48,430 bases of DNA. It comes from a virus. Of the stretch, positions 6,756 to 15,766 are shown piece by piece. The DNA lies in IMG/VR virus record IMGVR_UViG_3300042307_002019, positions 1-48,430 of that record; one strand, given 5' to 3'. The notes under the pieces were generated by a model. It was not told the origin of the DNA, searched no databases, and saw only the letters and a program-made list of their open reading frames with translations. Position numbers and translations under genes: made by a program. How positions within the stretch are numbered: the stretch's first letter is position 1; the number at the start of each line of letters is the position of its first letter.

Positions 6756-9008
6756 ATGCAAGTATACAATTCACATTATTTAGGAATGGTTATTAATTCT
6801 GCAGATCCTGAATACAGAGGAAGAGTGCAAGTATTCATTCCTCATATTATGCCGACTCTATATGAAGGTTGGAATAAGGATGGAAAAGATATCGACATTT
6901 CTTGTGTTGGAAGTAATATTCCCGATGGATTGGATCCAATAGTTCATGCACGGTTATGTCAAATTTTACCGTGGGCTGAAGCAGCTTCTCCGATTATTGG
7001 ATCTTCTGCTCCAGGTAATTTATTTTCAGACGTTGCTCAAGGCGTAGTAAACGCTGCTAATGCTGCTGTAGGAGCTGTGCAAAGCTTATTTGTTCAAACG
7101 CCAACTGCCGGCCCTTTTACTCCTTCCGGAGTAAGCGGAGAAGATTTAGCAAATACAGCAAAAAGTATGGTTGGTGTATCCACAGTAGACATTCCAGGCA
7201 CTCGAGGAGGGAATGTAGGTTGTGCTGCAGCAGTTAGTTTAGTATTCAATAAAGCTACTGGACAAGATATAATTCCTGGACAAACAATTGTTTTGAGTAC
7301 ATCTCAGTTATATCAACATATGTCCAACAGCAAAGATTGGGTAGTCGTACCAGCTAATCAAGCTCAACCAGGAGACATTATAGTTACATCATCAAATTCT
7401 AGTACAGGAGCGAATGGCCACACTGGCTTTATTCAAGAAAATAATGTTATTACGAGCAATAGTAGTAGCGGGTTTACTGGTACAGTTACAGATCCTTCTG
7501 CAAGAGGAACTTTGCAAAACAATTACACTCTGAATTCATGGAACGAAAAAATTACACCAAGAAATGCAGCTCAAACAGGGATATTCCGATATGTTGGTTT
7601 GACAAGCACGTCAACTAATTTTCCAAAACCATCTACAGGAGCAGAACAAGGATCCAGTAGCGGCTTGCAGGCAGCTCCAAACGAATTAGCTAAAGCAGAT
7701 GCAGCAACGGCAACTACCGCTCCAGCCCCTCAAACAACAATATCTGCGGGAGGACAAGGAATATCCGGAACCATTAGTGGAGGTGGAACTGTAAGTACGA
7801 CCACAGCAAGTCCAGGAATGAAAGCAGCTTTAGCTGCAATTGCTCAAGGAGAAAGCGGGTTTAGCGTAAAAGAAGCAAATACTAATTTTTACAACGCATT
7901 GGCCGGTCCAGGAAGAAACGCAAACGTTGTTAGAGAATACAACATTAATGGTGGAAATTTAGCTGACGCTCAAGCCAAATATGGTGATTATGGGTTTTTT
8001 CAAGCAAATGACGCTACCGAAGGACAGACAGTATATAATTATTTAAAAAGCCAAGGCAAAGACGAGACAACAGCTCAATATTACAGAGATGCTATAACTA
8101 ACAGCAAAGGTACAGGAAATTTTTCACTTCAAGATCAAACTCAAGCAGCAGTATATTTGTTTGCAGGAGATAGAAAATTAGCAGGAACAAAAGCCGCTTT
8201 AGATCAGCTTGATCCAAATGATCCTAATTTCAAACAAAAAGCTGCAAATTTAATAATGCAGCACAAAAATAAATGGTTTGGCATTGACGAGGGCGTAGCA
8301 GCTGGTGCAACAGACCCTAATAGCTCGTCTTTTGCTAAGATCAACGGAACAGAACTAGTAAATGCCCAAAACATTGTCGCAGCAGGTATTTCTTCTTCTG
8401 TAGTCAACAACACAGACGGTAATGGAAGAACACCAGTTATAAACACAAACGATATGGCAAACGGACTATTTGCTTATCCAAATCCAGGAGCAATGGTTTG
8501 GGTATTTTTTAGAGAAGGTAATCCACTCTTCCCTGTATATTTTGCGGCTAGCTATAGTTCTGCAGAATGGAAAAGCGCATACAGAGGAGGAAGTCCAGCA
8601 GTTGGACAAGACTATGACAAGTCAGGAATAAGAGGAACAGGATCAGTCATGAAGCTTGGCCCAGAAGGAGGAATCTTGTCTCAGAATCGCACCAATATAA
8701 ATGATCCGTTAGATAGCGGTTCATCGCTTTCGTTGTTCCACGGAGAAGGTTCAAATATCACATTTAAAAATGGTTGTGATTTCCATTACTCAAAAAATAA
8801 TAAAAGAGACGAAGTTGAAGGAGATAAATTTGTTATAACAAGAGGATACAAAGAGCAATGGGTTGAAGGAGACGACAGCTTAAATGTTAGAGGAAACGTG
8901 ATAGTAAAAGTAGGAAAATTTGATCAAGAAGCTCTTGATGCTATGAAATTTATTTCAGATTTTTCAAACGAGCTAAATCAAACCCTTATGCAAAACTCTA
9001 AAGCTTGA
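6756..9008 (+). CDS. 5: gp5-like baseplate hub protein with two inserted cell-wall-lytic domains
   Basis: Residues 1-80 match the first half of the T4 gp5 OB-fold (GMVINSADPEYRGRVQVFIP, then QILPWAEAASPI). The second half appears only near residues 565-605 (GLFAYPNPGAMVWVFFREG, then NPLFPVYFAASY). About 480 residues sit between the halves. Residues about 128-285 look like a CHAP/NlpC-type cysteine peptidase or amidase (Cys156 in GGNVGCAAAVS, PGDIIV, His222 in GHTGFI). Residues about 355-530 look like a lysozyme or transglycosylase domain (Glu366 in AIAQGESGF, then KYGDYGFFQAN). The C-terminal 100 residues (GSVMKLGPEGGIL onward, with a GDK/GDD-type repeat) resemble the start of the gp5 needle beta-helix. 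It should help the tail tube cross the cell wall. The lytic activities are inferred from motifs. Confidence 0.85.
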   Translation: MQVYNSHYLGMVINSADPEYRGRVQVFIPHIMPTLYEGWNKDGKDIDISCVGSNIPDGLDPIVHARLCQILPWAEAASPIIGSSAPGNLFSDVAQGVVNAANAAVGAVQSLFVQTPTAGPFTPSGVSGEDLANTAKSMVGVSTVDIPGTRGGNVGCAAAVSLVFNKATGQDIIPGQTIVLSTSQLYQHMSNSKDWVVVPANQAQPGDIIVTSSNSSTGANGHTGFIQENNVITSNSSSGFTGTVTDPSARGTLQNNYTLNSWNEKITPRNAAQTGIFRYVGLTSTSTNFPKPSTGAEQGSSSGLQAAPNELAKADAATATTAPAPQTTISAGGQGISGTISGGGTVSTTTASPGMKAALAAIAQGESGFSVKEANTNFYNALAGPGRNANVVREYNINGGNLADAQAKYGDYGFFQANDATEGQTVYNYLKSQGKDETTAQYYRDAITNSKGTGNFSLQDQTQAAVYLFAGDRKLAGTKAALDQLDPNDPNFKQKAANLIMQHKNKWFGIDEGVAAGATDPNSSSFAKINGTELVNAQNIVAAGISSSVVNNTDGNGRTPVINTNDMANGLFAYPNPGAMVWVFFREGNPLFPVYFAASYSSAEWKSAYRGGSPAVGQDYDKSGIRGTGSVMKLGPEGGILSQNRTNINDPLDSGSSLSLFHGEGSNITFKNGCDFHYSKNNKRDEVEGDKFVITRGYKEQWVEGDDSLNVRGNVIVKVGKFDQEALDAMKFISDFSNELNQTLMQNSKA

Positions 9009-9045
9009 CTTGGAAAATTTTTAAATTTGTTTAAATATTGTTATA

Positions 9046-10611
9046 ATGACTTCCAACGATCCAAATAAGTCTCTTTACGATAAAAGTCAAAAAGACATAG
9101 CCCAGCAAACCGAAGCTCAAAGACAATCATCTGGAAACGTTGCTCAAAAAAAAGCTAGTGATCAAAAAGTAGTCAGTCAGCAAAAACTAGAATCAGCTAA
9201 TGAACCTAAATCAAAAGGTGTTCAAGGCTCTGCTGAACAAAGGGAGGTAACCTGCCCAACTTGCGGAGAGCAAGCTAAAATTAAAGACAGGGTTGCAGGT
9301 AAAAGATATTTTAAAATTCCGTTTCTTAGTTGGAAGGTTCCTAGAATATGGGAAACTGTTGTTCCGGCTAAAACCTTTGATGAAAATACAGAAGTTTGCG
9401 GAGCTTGTAAGGGAAAGAAAAAAATCAAAGACGTTACTGATGATTCAGCAAAATACAAACAAGTTCAGCAAAAGCTCGAACAAAATTCAGAAAAGCTTTT
9501 AGAAGCAGAGGCAAAACTTGGTCTTGGTGGATCTCGTACAACGTTTATTGCAGGCAGCGAACTACTCAATGTTGGTTTGGGTTTTAATAGAAATAAAACA
9601 TACGAGCAAATTAAAGACGGAGGAATTGCTCCTTCTGTAGGAGGAGGAGAAGGAAAACAAAAAATTCCTCAAGCAAATTCGAAACCATCAACAGCTACAG
9701 TTGGCAAACAAGGGCAAATTGCTTGGCCGCAGCATGTAGGAAACTATACAATCAAATGTGCGAATAGTTTTAAATTGCTTGCTGGTGCTGGTGGAATAAC
9801 TCTTGCAACAAACGGACCTTTAACGATAAGTGCTGGAATTATGAGATTTTCTGGTCCTCAATTGTCTATTGGAAGCTCAACCGGTCCTTTAACTCTCGAA
9901 GGAGAGTCTGTTGTAATGACAGGAAAGCACGTAGCAATTGCCCCAACTGGAGGACAAGCAGTTGTTAGAGGAAGTATAGCACATACAGGCAATTGTGTAA
10001 CTATCGGTCACACTCATTCTGAGGGCATATCATTTATAAAAGCTACTGCTGTCGGAGCGCCTAAACAATCTTCTACAGATAAAGCAAACATGGACGTCTT
10101 ACAAACTCAACCAGCAATTTGGGGAGGTCTTGGAATTAAAGGAATAGTAAACAGCATTTTAGATTTAAAACTATTTTATGATACAGTTCCAGCAAATTAT
10201 GAAACTGCAGCTCAGCGTTTGGTTTCGCCGGCTGAAATGGTCAACACCAGCGACAGAATGGCCACTCTCAGCAAAATGATGATGCCATTTGAACCAGCTC
10301 CGGTTGGCGTAGCTATAATACCTGGTACCCCTCCTATTACTATACCGGTATATCTTTATCCACACATTCACGGCATGCCGGCAATGCAGCATCAACACGA
10401 TACAAAAGTTCCAGATATTCAACTCGTAGACACGCCAGAACAACTAAGAGCACAAATTAATAACTCCTCTCTTGAATCTGGAGCTCCAGCGGATTTGCAA
10501 AAAGATAGCGCATCAAGATCCAAAGAAGAAGCAATGGGAATACCAGCTCTAGCTGCAAATATCAAAAAAGATTTAACTGAATCGACTTCCAGGCCTATTA
10601 AATTAGCTTAA
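9046..10611 (+). CDS. Putative central-spike / needle protein with zinc ribbon
   Basis: The 521-residue product has a Gln/Lys-rich N-terminus, then a four-Cys zinc-ribbon-like segment (CPTC at 70-73, CGAC at 118-121). A helical linker precedes a beta-helix-like region (about residues 240-320, with NSFKLLAGAGGITLATNG and GPLTISAG), then GHTHSEG, and further on PHIHGMPAMQHQHD. Paired His residues are typical of metal-binding spike tips such as P2 gpV and PAAR-like proteins. It follows the hub gene by 37 bases. A membrane-piercing spike extending the hub is the best inference. Confidence 0.7.
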   Translation: MTSNDPNKSLYDKSQKDIAQQTEAQRQSSGNVAQKKASDQKVVSQQKLESANEPKSKGVQGSAEQREVTCPTCGEQAKIKDRVAGKRYFKIPFLSWKVPRIWETVVPAKTFDENTEVCGACKGKKKIKDVTDDSAKYKQVQQKLEQNSEKLLEAEAKLGLGGSRTTFIAGSELLNVGLGFNRNKTYEQIKDGGIAPSVGGGEGKQKIPQANSKPSTATVGKQGQIAWPQHVGNYTIKCANSFKLLAGAGGITLATNGPLTISAGIMRFSGPQLSIGSSTGPLTLEGESVVMTGKHVAIAPTGGQAVVRGSIAHTGNCVTIGHTHSEGISFIKATAVGAPKQSSTDKANMDVLQTQPAIWGGLGIKGIVNSILDLKLFYDTVPANYETAAQRLVSPAEMVNTSDRMATLSKMMMPFEPAPVGVAIIPGTPPITIPVYLYPHIHGMPAMQHQHDTKVPDIQLVDTPEQLRAQINNSSLESGAPADLQKDSASRSKEEAMGIPALAANIKKDLTESTSRPIKLA

Positions 10612-11198
10612 TCTTTGTGAATAGATACAAATTGGCTCAATAATTTTTGAGCAACTTCTATAGGATTTTGAATAATATAATCGACAGGCAAGCCTCTAAC
10701 AACTTCTGCAAATGTTAATTGTTTTGCAACTTTGCTTCGATCAATAACCATTTCTTGTCCATTTGTAGTAGCTGACAACGTAGCAAATGCGTGTCCTAAA
10801 TGCTGAGAAGTAATTCCAGGAAAGTTTGTGTCAAATGCTTCTGCAGTTATTTGATGAAATTGCGTAAAAATCAAATTAGTATATTTTTGACTGACTTTAG
10901 CTAGATCTGCAGTAGTTTGTATTGGACAAAAATTTGTCGGAAGAGCAAGGTCATGAATAGTAGGGCAAATGTAATTCTTACCAAGATATTCCTCTAGCAT
11001 TTTATAGTACGGATGTGCAGGACCAGACGTTAAAGAACTGTTTAGCGTACTTCGAGTTTGATTAACAGAAGACAGTAAGGTCTGAATTGTTAGCTTAGCT
11101 TTTTCTTGATCTTCAATTATAAGATTTCGTAAAAGAGGAACAGTCAGCTGTTGGGATTCTGAGATTTCTGTAGACAAAGATTCCGTAAAAGTTTCCAT
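10608..11198 (-). CDS. Hypothetical protein, probably virion-associated
   Basis: The 196-residue product is largely helical with conserved-looking phrases (PVDYIIQNPIEVAQKLL, FPGITSQHLGHAFATL). I do not recognise a family. It converges with the spike gene (4-base overlap of stops) and sits at the end of a minus-strand set with PhoH, so it may be co-transcribed from the PhoH side. Confidence 0.65.
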   Translation of the reverse strand: METFTESLSTEISESQQLTVPLLRNLIIEDQEKAKLTIQTLLSSVNQTRSTLNSSLTSGPAHPYYKMLEEYLGKNYICPTIHDLALPTNFCPIQTTADLAKVSQKYTNLIFTQFHQITAEAFDTNFPGITSQHLGHAFATLSATTNGQEMVIDRSKVAKQLTFAEVVRGLPVDYIIQNPIEVAQKLLSQFVSIHKD

Positions 11199-11228
11199 AC
11201 TTTAACTTACTGCAAAATTAGCTAAAAA

Positions 11229-11720
11229 TCAAACAAACATTTCCCCTAGAAAATTTTCCCATTGTTCGTGATGTGCAGCAATATCAGATTGACCGTGAAG
11301 CTCAAACGTAGCTTTGGATATCTTTCTATAAAACGCTGGTGTAGGAGCTCCATGATGCCTCCAACGGTGTTCCATTGCTTTTAAGTGAAATGTTAGTGCT
11401 ATGAGAGCTTTGGTTGCAAAATTTAACCCCACGTCTTCTGATAACATTGGAAGCACGTTCTTGGGTTTATTAAAATATTGATAAACCATTAAAGCCATTC
11501 TTTGACACTCGTCTTCTGAATCAGCAAACTTTGCAGTTATGCAAACCATATAGAGTAGATCTATAGGATTAGATAATAATATTTTATCTTTATCTATAAC
11601 AACTCGAGAGCCTATTGCTTGTAAAATTAAATCTCTTGTCGTTTCCGGCTCGTTAGAAAATAATTCCTTAATAGCGTCGCACTCTTTTTGGGTATAAAGT
11701 TCTTCTATGAGAATTATCAC
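11229..11720 (-). CDS. Conserved hypothetical phage protein
   Basis: The 163-residue product begins at a GTG 4 bases after the PhoH stop, giving coupling. The C-terminus is His/Trp-rich (LKAMEHRWRHHGAPTPAF and DIAAHHEQWENFLGEMF) and reminds me of a conserved protein of unknown function in T4-like cyanophages. The clustered His residues could bind metal, but no enzyme family is evident. Confidence 0.75.
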   Translation of the reverse strand: MIILIEELYTQKECDAIKELFSNEPETTRDLILQAIGSRVVIDKDKILLSNPIDLLYMVCITAKFADSEDECQRMALMVYQYFNKPKNVLPMLSEDVGLNFATKALIALTFHLKAMEHRWRHHGAPTPAFYRKISKATFELHGQSDIAAHHEQWENFLGEMFV

Positions 11721-11724
11721 TCAA

Positions 11725-12513
11725 TTACTTATTATTTTGTGCTTTATAGTTTTCAATTTGTTCGACGATGAATTTAAGAATTTCCGAACGCATGATATCT
11801 TCTTTGCCGAACTCTATACAGTAAATTCCTTGATCACGAGCTTGTTCGGTATTAAAAATGTCAAACATTGGCTTAAAACCAGATTGATCTTTGTGCTTTA
11901 AGTCCGTTTGCATTGGATCTCCTAAGATAAAATACTTTGTAAACTTTCCAATGCGAGTAAGACAAGTTAATAACTCACCAAATGTGCTATTTTGAGCTTC
12001 ATCAACAATAACTGCTTTAGCGTTATATGATGCTCCTCTGAGATAGTTTACAGGCATGCCCTTGACTCGTTCGTCTGCGTGTAATTTTTTAATATCTCCA
12101 GCTGGCAGTAATTCTTCTAGTTTGTCGTTTAATACTGCAGTAAAAAATTGTAACTTTTGCTCGGCATCTCCAGGAAGCGTGCCCATAGAAGTAGAAGCGC
12201 TTTCAATAATTGTTCTGACATAGACAAGATCGCTCACTTTTTTTTGATTTAGTAAAAGCAATGCACAATAAACTGAAAGAACGCTCTTACTCGTACCCGC
12301 TGGACCAGACAGAAACACCATCTTAGTATCTTTGTGTGTAGCTAATTCAATAAAAGCTTTTTGCTTTTCCGTCCAATCTAATCCTCTTAAACATAAATTA
12401 AAGTCAATTTTTTCTCTTTGATGAACTCTCGGAGAAGTGTCTTTTGTTGGTTCTTTTGCAGAAGAAGTTTTTGCTGTTGCTCTTGCTTTTGTTGGTTTTT
12501 TTAATTTTTTCAT
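11725..12513 (-). CDS. phoH: PhoH-like P-loop ATPase
   Basis: The 262-residue product has a basic, Ala/Thr-rich 30-residue leader, then the PhoH core: Walker A GPAGTSKS at residues 70-77, VRTIIESASTSMGTLPGD (a PhoH hallmark) near 99-115, Walker B VIVDEAQN at 168-175, and ILGDPMQTD. PhoH proteins are common in marine phages and are RNA-helicase-related ATPases whose role in infection is unsettled. A hairpin lies 12 bases before its ATG (see the feature at 12526). Confidence 0.93.
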   Translation of the reverse strand: MKKLKKPTKARATAKTSSAKEPTKDTSPRVHQREKIDFNLCLRGLDWTEKQKAFIELATHKDTKMVFLSGPAGTSKSVLSVYCALLLLNQKKVSDLVYVRTIIESASTSMGTLPGDAEQKLQFFTAVLNDKLEELLPAGDIKKLHADERVKGMPVNYLRGASYNAKAVIVDEAQNSTFGELLTCLTRIGKFTKYFILGDPMQTDLKHKDQSGFKPMFDIFNTEQARDQGIYCIEFGKEDIMRSEILKFIVEQIENYKAQNNK

Positions 12514-12525
12514 ATGCTAAAAAGA

Positions 12526-12552
12526 AAGAGCAGCCTTTGAGGTGCTGCTCTT
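12526..12552 (-). terminator. Hairpin with T-rich 3' flank in the phoH leader (attenuator-like)
   Basis: The 9-bp arms AAGAGCAGC and GCTGCTCTT enclose a 9-base loop. Read on the minus strand, the hairpin is followed by TTTCTTTTT and then the phoH ATG 12 bases later. It has intrinsic-terminator architecture, yet no minus-strand gene lies directly upstream to end. Attenuation, transcript-end protection or translational control of phoH are all possible. Confidence 0.6.
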
Positions 12553-12650
12553 AAAAGTAGTTAGAATGTGTGACAGTAAGACTGACATCTAAATTTACTT
12601 ATCATTATTTGTTAGCAAATTTATTTTCTTAGCTTTCGATAAGTAAAATT

Positions 12651-12908
12651 ATGAGGCTTCCATTCGACCTTTCTGAATCTAAATTTGAGCAAGACGCAAG
12701 AGTTAAATTTTCTTTTACATCTCCAGAGCTCCACCAAAACATTGAAATCTCCATTGACGGCGAAGATACTTCTGTTGAAGCTTTGTTAGATGCATTTCAA
12801 AGATTTTTAGGAGCACTTGGAATTTGCACTCCTGAAAATGTCGTTCTTGGGTTTATTGAACTAAACGATGAAGACGAAAGCGACGAAGATTTAGACGACA
12901 AAGAATAA
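12651..12908 (+). CDS. Small acidic hypothetical protein
   Basis: The 85-residue product has a beta-rich N-terminal half (ARVKFSFTSPELHQNIEISI), a helical segment (VEALLDAFQRFLGALG) and an acidic tail (ELNDEDESDEDLDD). It resembles small phage proteins with a conserved FxRFLxAxG helix, of unknown function. It is divergent from phoH and precedes the late cluster. Confidence 0.7.
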   Translation: MRLPFDLSESKFEQDARVKFSFTSPELHQNIEISIDGEDTSVEALLDAFQRFLGALGICTPENVVLGFIELNDEDESDEDLDDKE

Positions 12909-12914
12909 AAAAAG

Positions 12915-12922
12915 AATAAATA
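12915..12922 (+). promoter_or_regulatory. Late promoter-like AATAAATA
   Basis: AATAAATA lies 6 bases before the ATG at 12929, in the same position as the other late motifs in this window. It would start the late transcript of the nuclease-like/ligase-like/NMNAT cluster. Confidence 0.55.
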
Positions 12923-12928
12923 GTTTGA

Positions 12929-14497
12929 ATGGACTATCGCTTAAAATTATTGTATGAGCAGATGCTCAAAGGAGAACCTGTAAAACAAATTTCTAAAGAG
13001 CAACCTAAAAGCCTAACAGAAGCTTATAGAACGGTTTTAACTGAAAGAACAGCATTTTATGCCAAAGAAGTACCTTCGGATCAAGAAATACAACCAGAAA
13101 TATTAGGCTTAGATTCCTTAGGAACCGTTCCGCAAGCAGACAGAATTAAATTTTTAATTGCATCCCAAACAGCAAAGCCTGAAGTAAACAAATTAATGCT
13201 TGCTGCTGGCAACTGGACAAATGTTGATAACTACGAAGAAGATTTACTTGGTCCAATTTCAACTGAATTGTTTGCTGCTGGGTTTGGAATAAATGAAATT
13301 TCAAAATTAATTGAAAACAAATCAGTTCTTAATAATTTTTCCCAACAAGTGGCAGCAGAAAAGTTTTTTAACACGATGTCTGATTCTGTTGTTCCAAATT
13401 TAAATGCATTACTTCCAAAAATAAGCACTAGCAAGCTAAACGATTTGTACAAATATTGCTTTACGAAAAAATGCAAAATTAACGACATTGCTGTGGGGTT
13501 TGGAGAAATAGCGTTGTCGTTGTTTACTGATTGCAAAAAAGGCAAAGTTGGAGATTTAGACAGTCCAACAGCAGGAGCAATTGAAGTAAAAACAAATGGA
13601 GGAAGAATTGCTAAAAAAACACAAGTTAATACAAACTACAAAGAGTCTCTAATAGAATTTCTTAAAAATCAAGATGCTAAACAAAAAGTTAGCAAGTCAA
13701 TCTCTACATTGAAACACAACGTAGAGGAACAAATTGATCGAATTAAAGAGGATAATAAATTTGTTAATGTTTTTACAAACAAATACGAAAAATATATTAC
13801 CAACTTAATTGCTAGTATTGGTACAAATAACTTTTCTAAATTATATGCTAATAGCCCTTTCAAGGATGTTGTTCAAGGTAAGGCCAGCACAATTTATCAA
13901 AAAGCTTTACAGAACGGTTTTGTTGTCGGTCCCACAGAACACAGTTCTCCGGTACCTGAATCATTAAAACAATATGTGCTTGATACTCATAAACTATTGT
14001 CTCAAATTTTTAGAGACAAAAAACTTCACGGGCAATACGAATCCATACTAAGTACAAGTCAAGCTGTTGTCGATGTATCTAAATTATCCGTATGGGATTC
14101 TATTCAGTACTTCTTTTTTACTGATTTTGGTTTTACCACAAAACAATTAGCTGAAGGTTTATTGCTATTGGTTAACCCAAAGGCCAGAGCTACTGCTGAA
14201 GAATTTTTGCCAGAAATTGAACAATTTTTTAATTCTAAATATGCTAAATCTCTAAAAGCAGGAAATATGAGAGTTCTTAAGGGGTTAATTTTTGCATTAC
14301 AAGTTAGTATATACGCAAAAGGTTTATTCGATTATTTATTTGTTGTAAATACCTTAACGTTTGAAGGAATTGGATTTAAAACAGGGTCATTGTTTGATTT
14401 GTTTGAAAAATTTTATAAAAATGGCGATAGATTTTCGCTTGATATTGATTTGGATCCAGATAGAGGAGGCTCAGCAATTTCAGTTAAATCAGCTTAA
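12929..14497 (+). CDS. PD-(D/E)xK nuclease-like virion protein candidate
   Basis: The 522-residue product has a nuclease-like segment at about residues 188-226: VGFGEIALSLF, then GDL, then GAIEVKTNGGR. Glu193, Asp209, Glu219 and Lys221 match the order E...D...ExK of restriction-like PD-(D/E)xK folds. The remainder is mostly helical. The N-terminus (MDYRLKLLYEQMLKGE) is an amphipathic helix ending in Glu, like a capsid-targeting sequence cleaved by gp21-type proteases. A late-type promoter supports virion packaging. The nuclease activity and the packaging are inferences; a purely structural protein remains possible. Confidence 0.65.
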   Translation: MDYRLKLLYEQMLKGEPVKQISKEQPKSLTEAYRTVLTERTAFYAKEVPSDQEIQPEILGLDSLGTVPQADRIKFLIASQTAKPEVNKLMLAAGNWTNVDNYEEDLLGPISTELFAAGFGINEISKLIENKSVLNNFSQQVAAEKFFNTMSDSVVPNLNALLPKISTSKLNDLYKYCFTKKCKINDIAVGFGEIALSLFTDCKKGKVGDLDSPTAGAIEVKTNGGRIAKKTQVNTNYKESLIEFLKNQDAKQKVSKSISTLKHNVEEQIDRIKEDNKFVNVFTNKYEKYITNLIASIGTNNFSKLYANSPFKDVVQGKASTIYQKALQNGFVVGPTEHSSPVPESLKQYVLDTHKLLSQIFRDKKLHGQYESILSTSQAVVDVSKLSVWDSIQYFFFTDFGFTTKQLAEGLLLLVNPKARATAEEFLPEIEQFFNSKYAKSLKAGNMRVLKGLIFALQVSIYAKGLFDYLFVVNTLTFEGIGFKTGSLFDLFEKFYKNGDRFSLDIDLDPDRGGSAISVKSA

Positions 14498-14515
14498 ACT
14501 TTTATAATTACTCGT

Positions 14516-15766
14516 ATGCTTAAAACATCCTTTCGTCAATTTTTTAAAGAATCTTCTGATCATCTTATTACAGAAGAAACTGAAGGAGTTTTAAAACACC
14601 TTACACATTTGGAGGAACTTATTCTTACTTCTAAACAAGAAGGTTTGAATATTGCTATACAATTTTTGAAGGAGCTTTATGATACGTTTAAAGGAAAAGT
14701 TGACTCAAAAACGTTTACAAGTATTAAAATTGATGGAAGTCCCGCCGCAATAGTTGGAATTAATCCAGAAAATGGAAAGTTCTTTGTATCAACAAAAAGT
14801 ATCGGAAACGTTAATCCAAAAATTAACTATACCGATGAAGATATTGACAGGAATCATGGCCATGCTCCTGGACTTGTAAAAAAACTTAAGTTAGCATTAA
14901 AATATCTTCCTGCTGTTATTAAAGATGGTGTTTATCAAGGAGACTTCATGTTTGACCAAGAAGATCTCAAAAAACAAAACGTTGAAGGAGAAGATTTGAT
15001 TTTGTTTAAGCCAAATACTATAACATATGCTGTCGAACAACATAGTCCGCTTGGCCAAAGAATTTTAAATTCAAAAATTGGAATTATCTTTCACACAAAA
15101 TATTCAGGACCAAATTTACAAAACCTTAAAAAAAGCTCGGATGTTAATGTTTCCGAATTTAATCAAACACAAGATGTTTTTGTAGATGATGCTAAATTCA
15201 AAGACGTTTCTGGAGTTGCTACGTTCACAAAACAAGAATCTGATAAAATTCAAACGCTGATTGATGCTTCTGTTACAGCTGGAAATAGAATTAAATGGGA
15301 TGATATTCCTGATAACGTTTATTCGTTTCTCAATGCTTTTATTAACAGTTTAATTCGTCAAGGAAGGTTTGTAGAAAAACCTCAAGAAGAATATGATAAT
15401 TTTGTTCAATGGATTACAGCAAAAGCTAACAAAGATATCGAAAAAATGAAGACAGAAAAGGGCAAAACTCAGAAACGACAAGCTCTTAATTCATTCTTAT
15501 CCAAACTTGAATCTTCTAAGATGGATATACTTAACTTGTTTAATCTTACAAAGAAGTTAGAACAAGCAAAGTCGATGTTTATTACGAAGTATAATTCTGC
15601 AATTAAAACTAAACAGTTTCTTACTCAACCGGACGGAACACTAAAAGTGACTGCTCCTGAAGGGTATGTTGCCGTAGATCATCTTGGCAATATGGTAAAA
15701 TTTGTCGATCGACTTTCTTTTTCTGCAGCCAATTTTGCAATTTCAAAAGGAGAAAAGTTTAAATGA
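14516..15766 (+). CDS. Ligase-like nucleotidyltransferase (KxDG) with capsid-targeting-like N-terminus
   Basis: The 416-residue product contains IKIDGSPAAIVG with the KxDG signature of DNA/RNA ligases and capping enzymes (Lys71 as candidate adenylated residue). GVYQGDFMFD (about 138-147) resembles motif III, and EDLILFKPNTITYAV and KIGIIFHTKY could hold later motifs. The N-terminus MLKTSFRQFFKES resembles the MKTYQEFIAEA-type capsid-targeting peptide of T4 internal proteins. The C-terminal 120 residues are Lys-rich and helical. It overlaps the NMNAT-like gene by 4 bases. It may be a member of a phage family known only by a DUF number; ligase activity is not proven. Confidence 0.75.
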   Translation: MLKTSFRQFFKESSDHLITEETEGVLKHLTHLEELILTSKQEGLNIAIQFLKELYDTFKGKVDSKTFTSIKIDGSPAAIVGINPENGKFFVSTKSIGNVNPKINYTDEDIDRNHGHAPGLVKKLKLALKYLPAVIKDGVYQGDFMFDQEDLKKQNVEGEDLILFKPNTITYAVEQHSPLGQRILNSKIGIIFHTKYSGPNLQNLKKSSDVNVSEFNQTQDVFVDDAKFKDVSGVATFTKQESDKIQTLIDASVTAGNRIKWDDIPDNVYSFLNAFINSLIRQGRFVEKPQEEYDNFVQWITAKANKDIEKMKTEKGKTQKRQALNSFLSKLESSKMDILNLFNLTKKLEQAKSMFITKYNSAIKTKQFLTQPDGTLKVTAPEGYVAVDHLGNMVKFVDRLSFSAANFAISKGEKFK

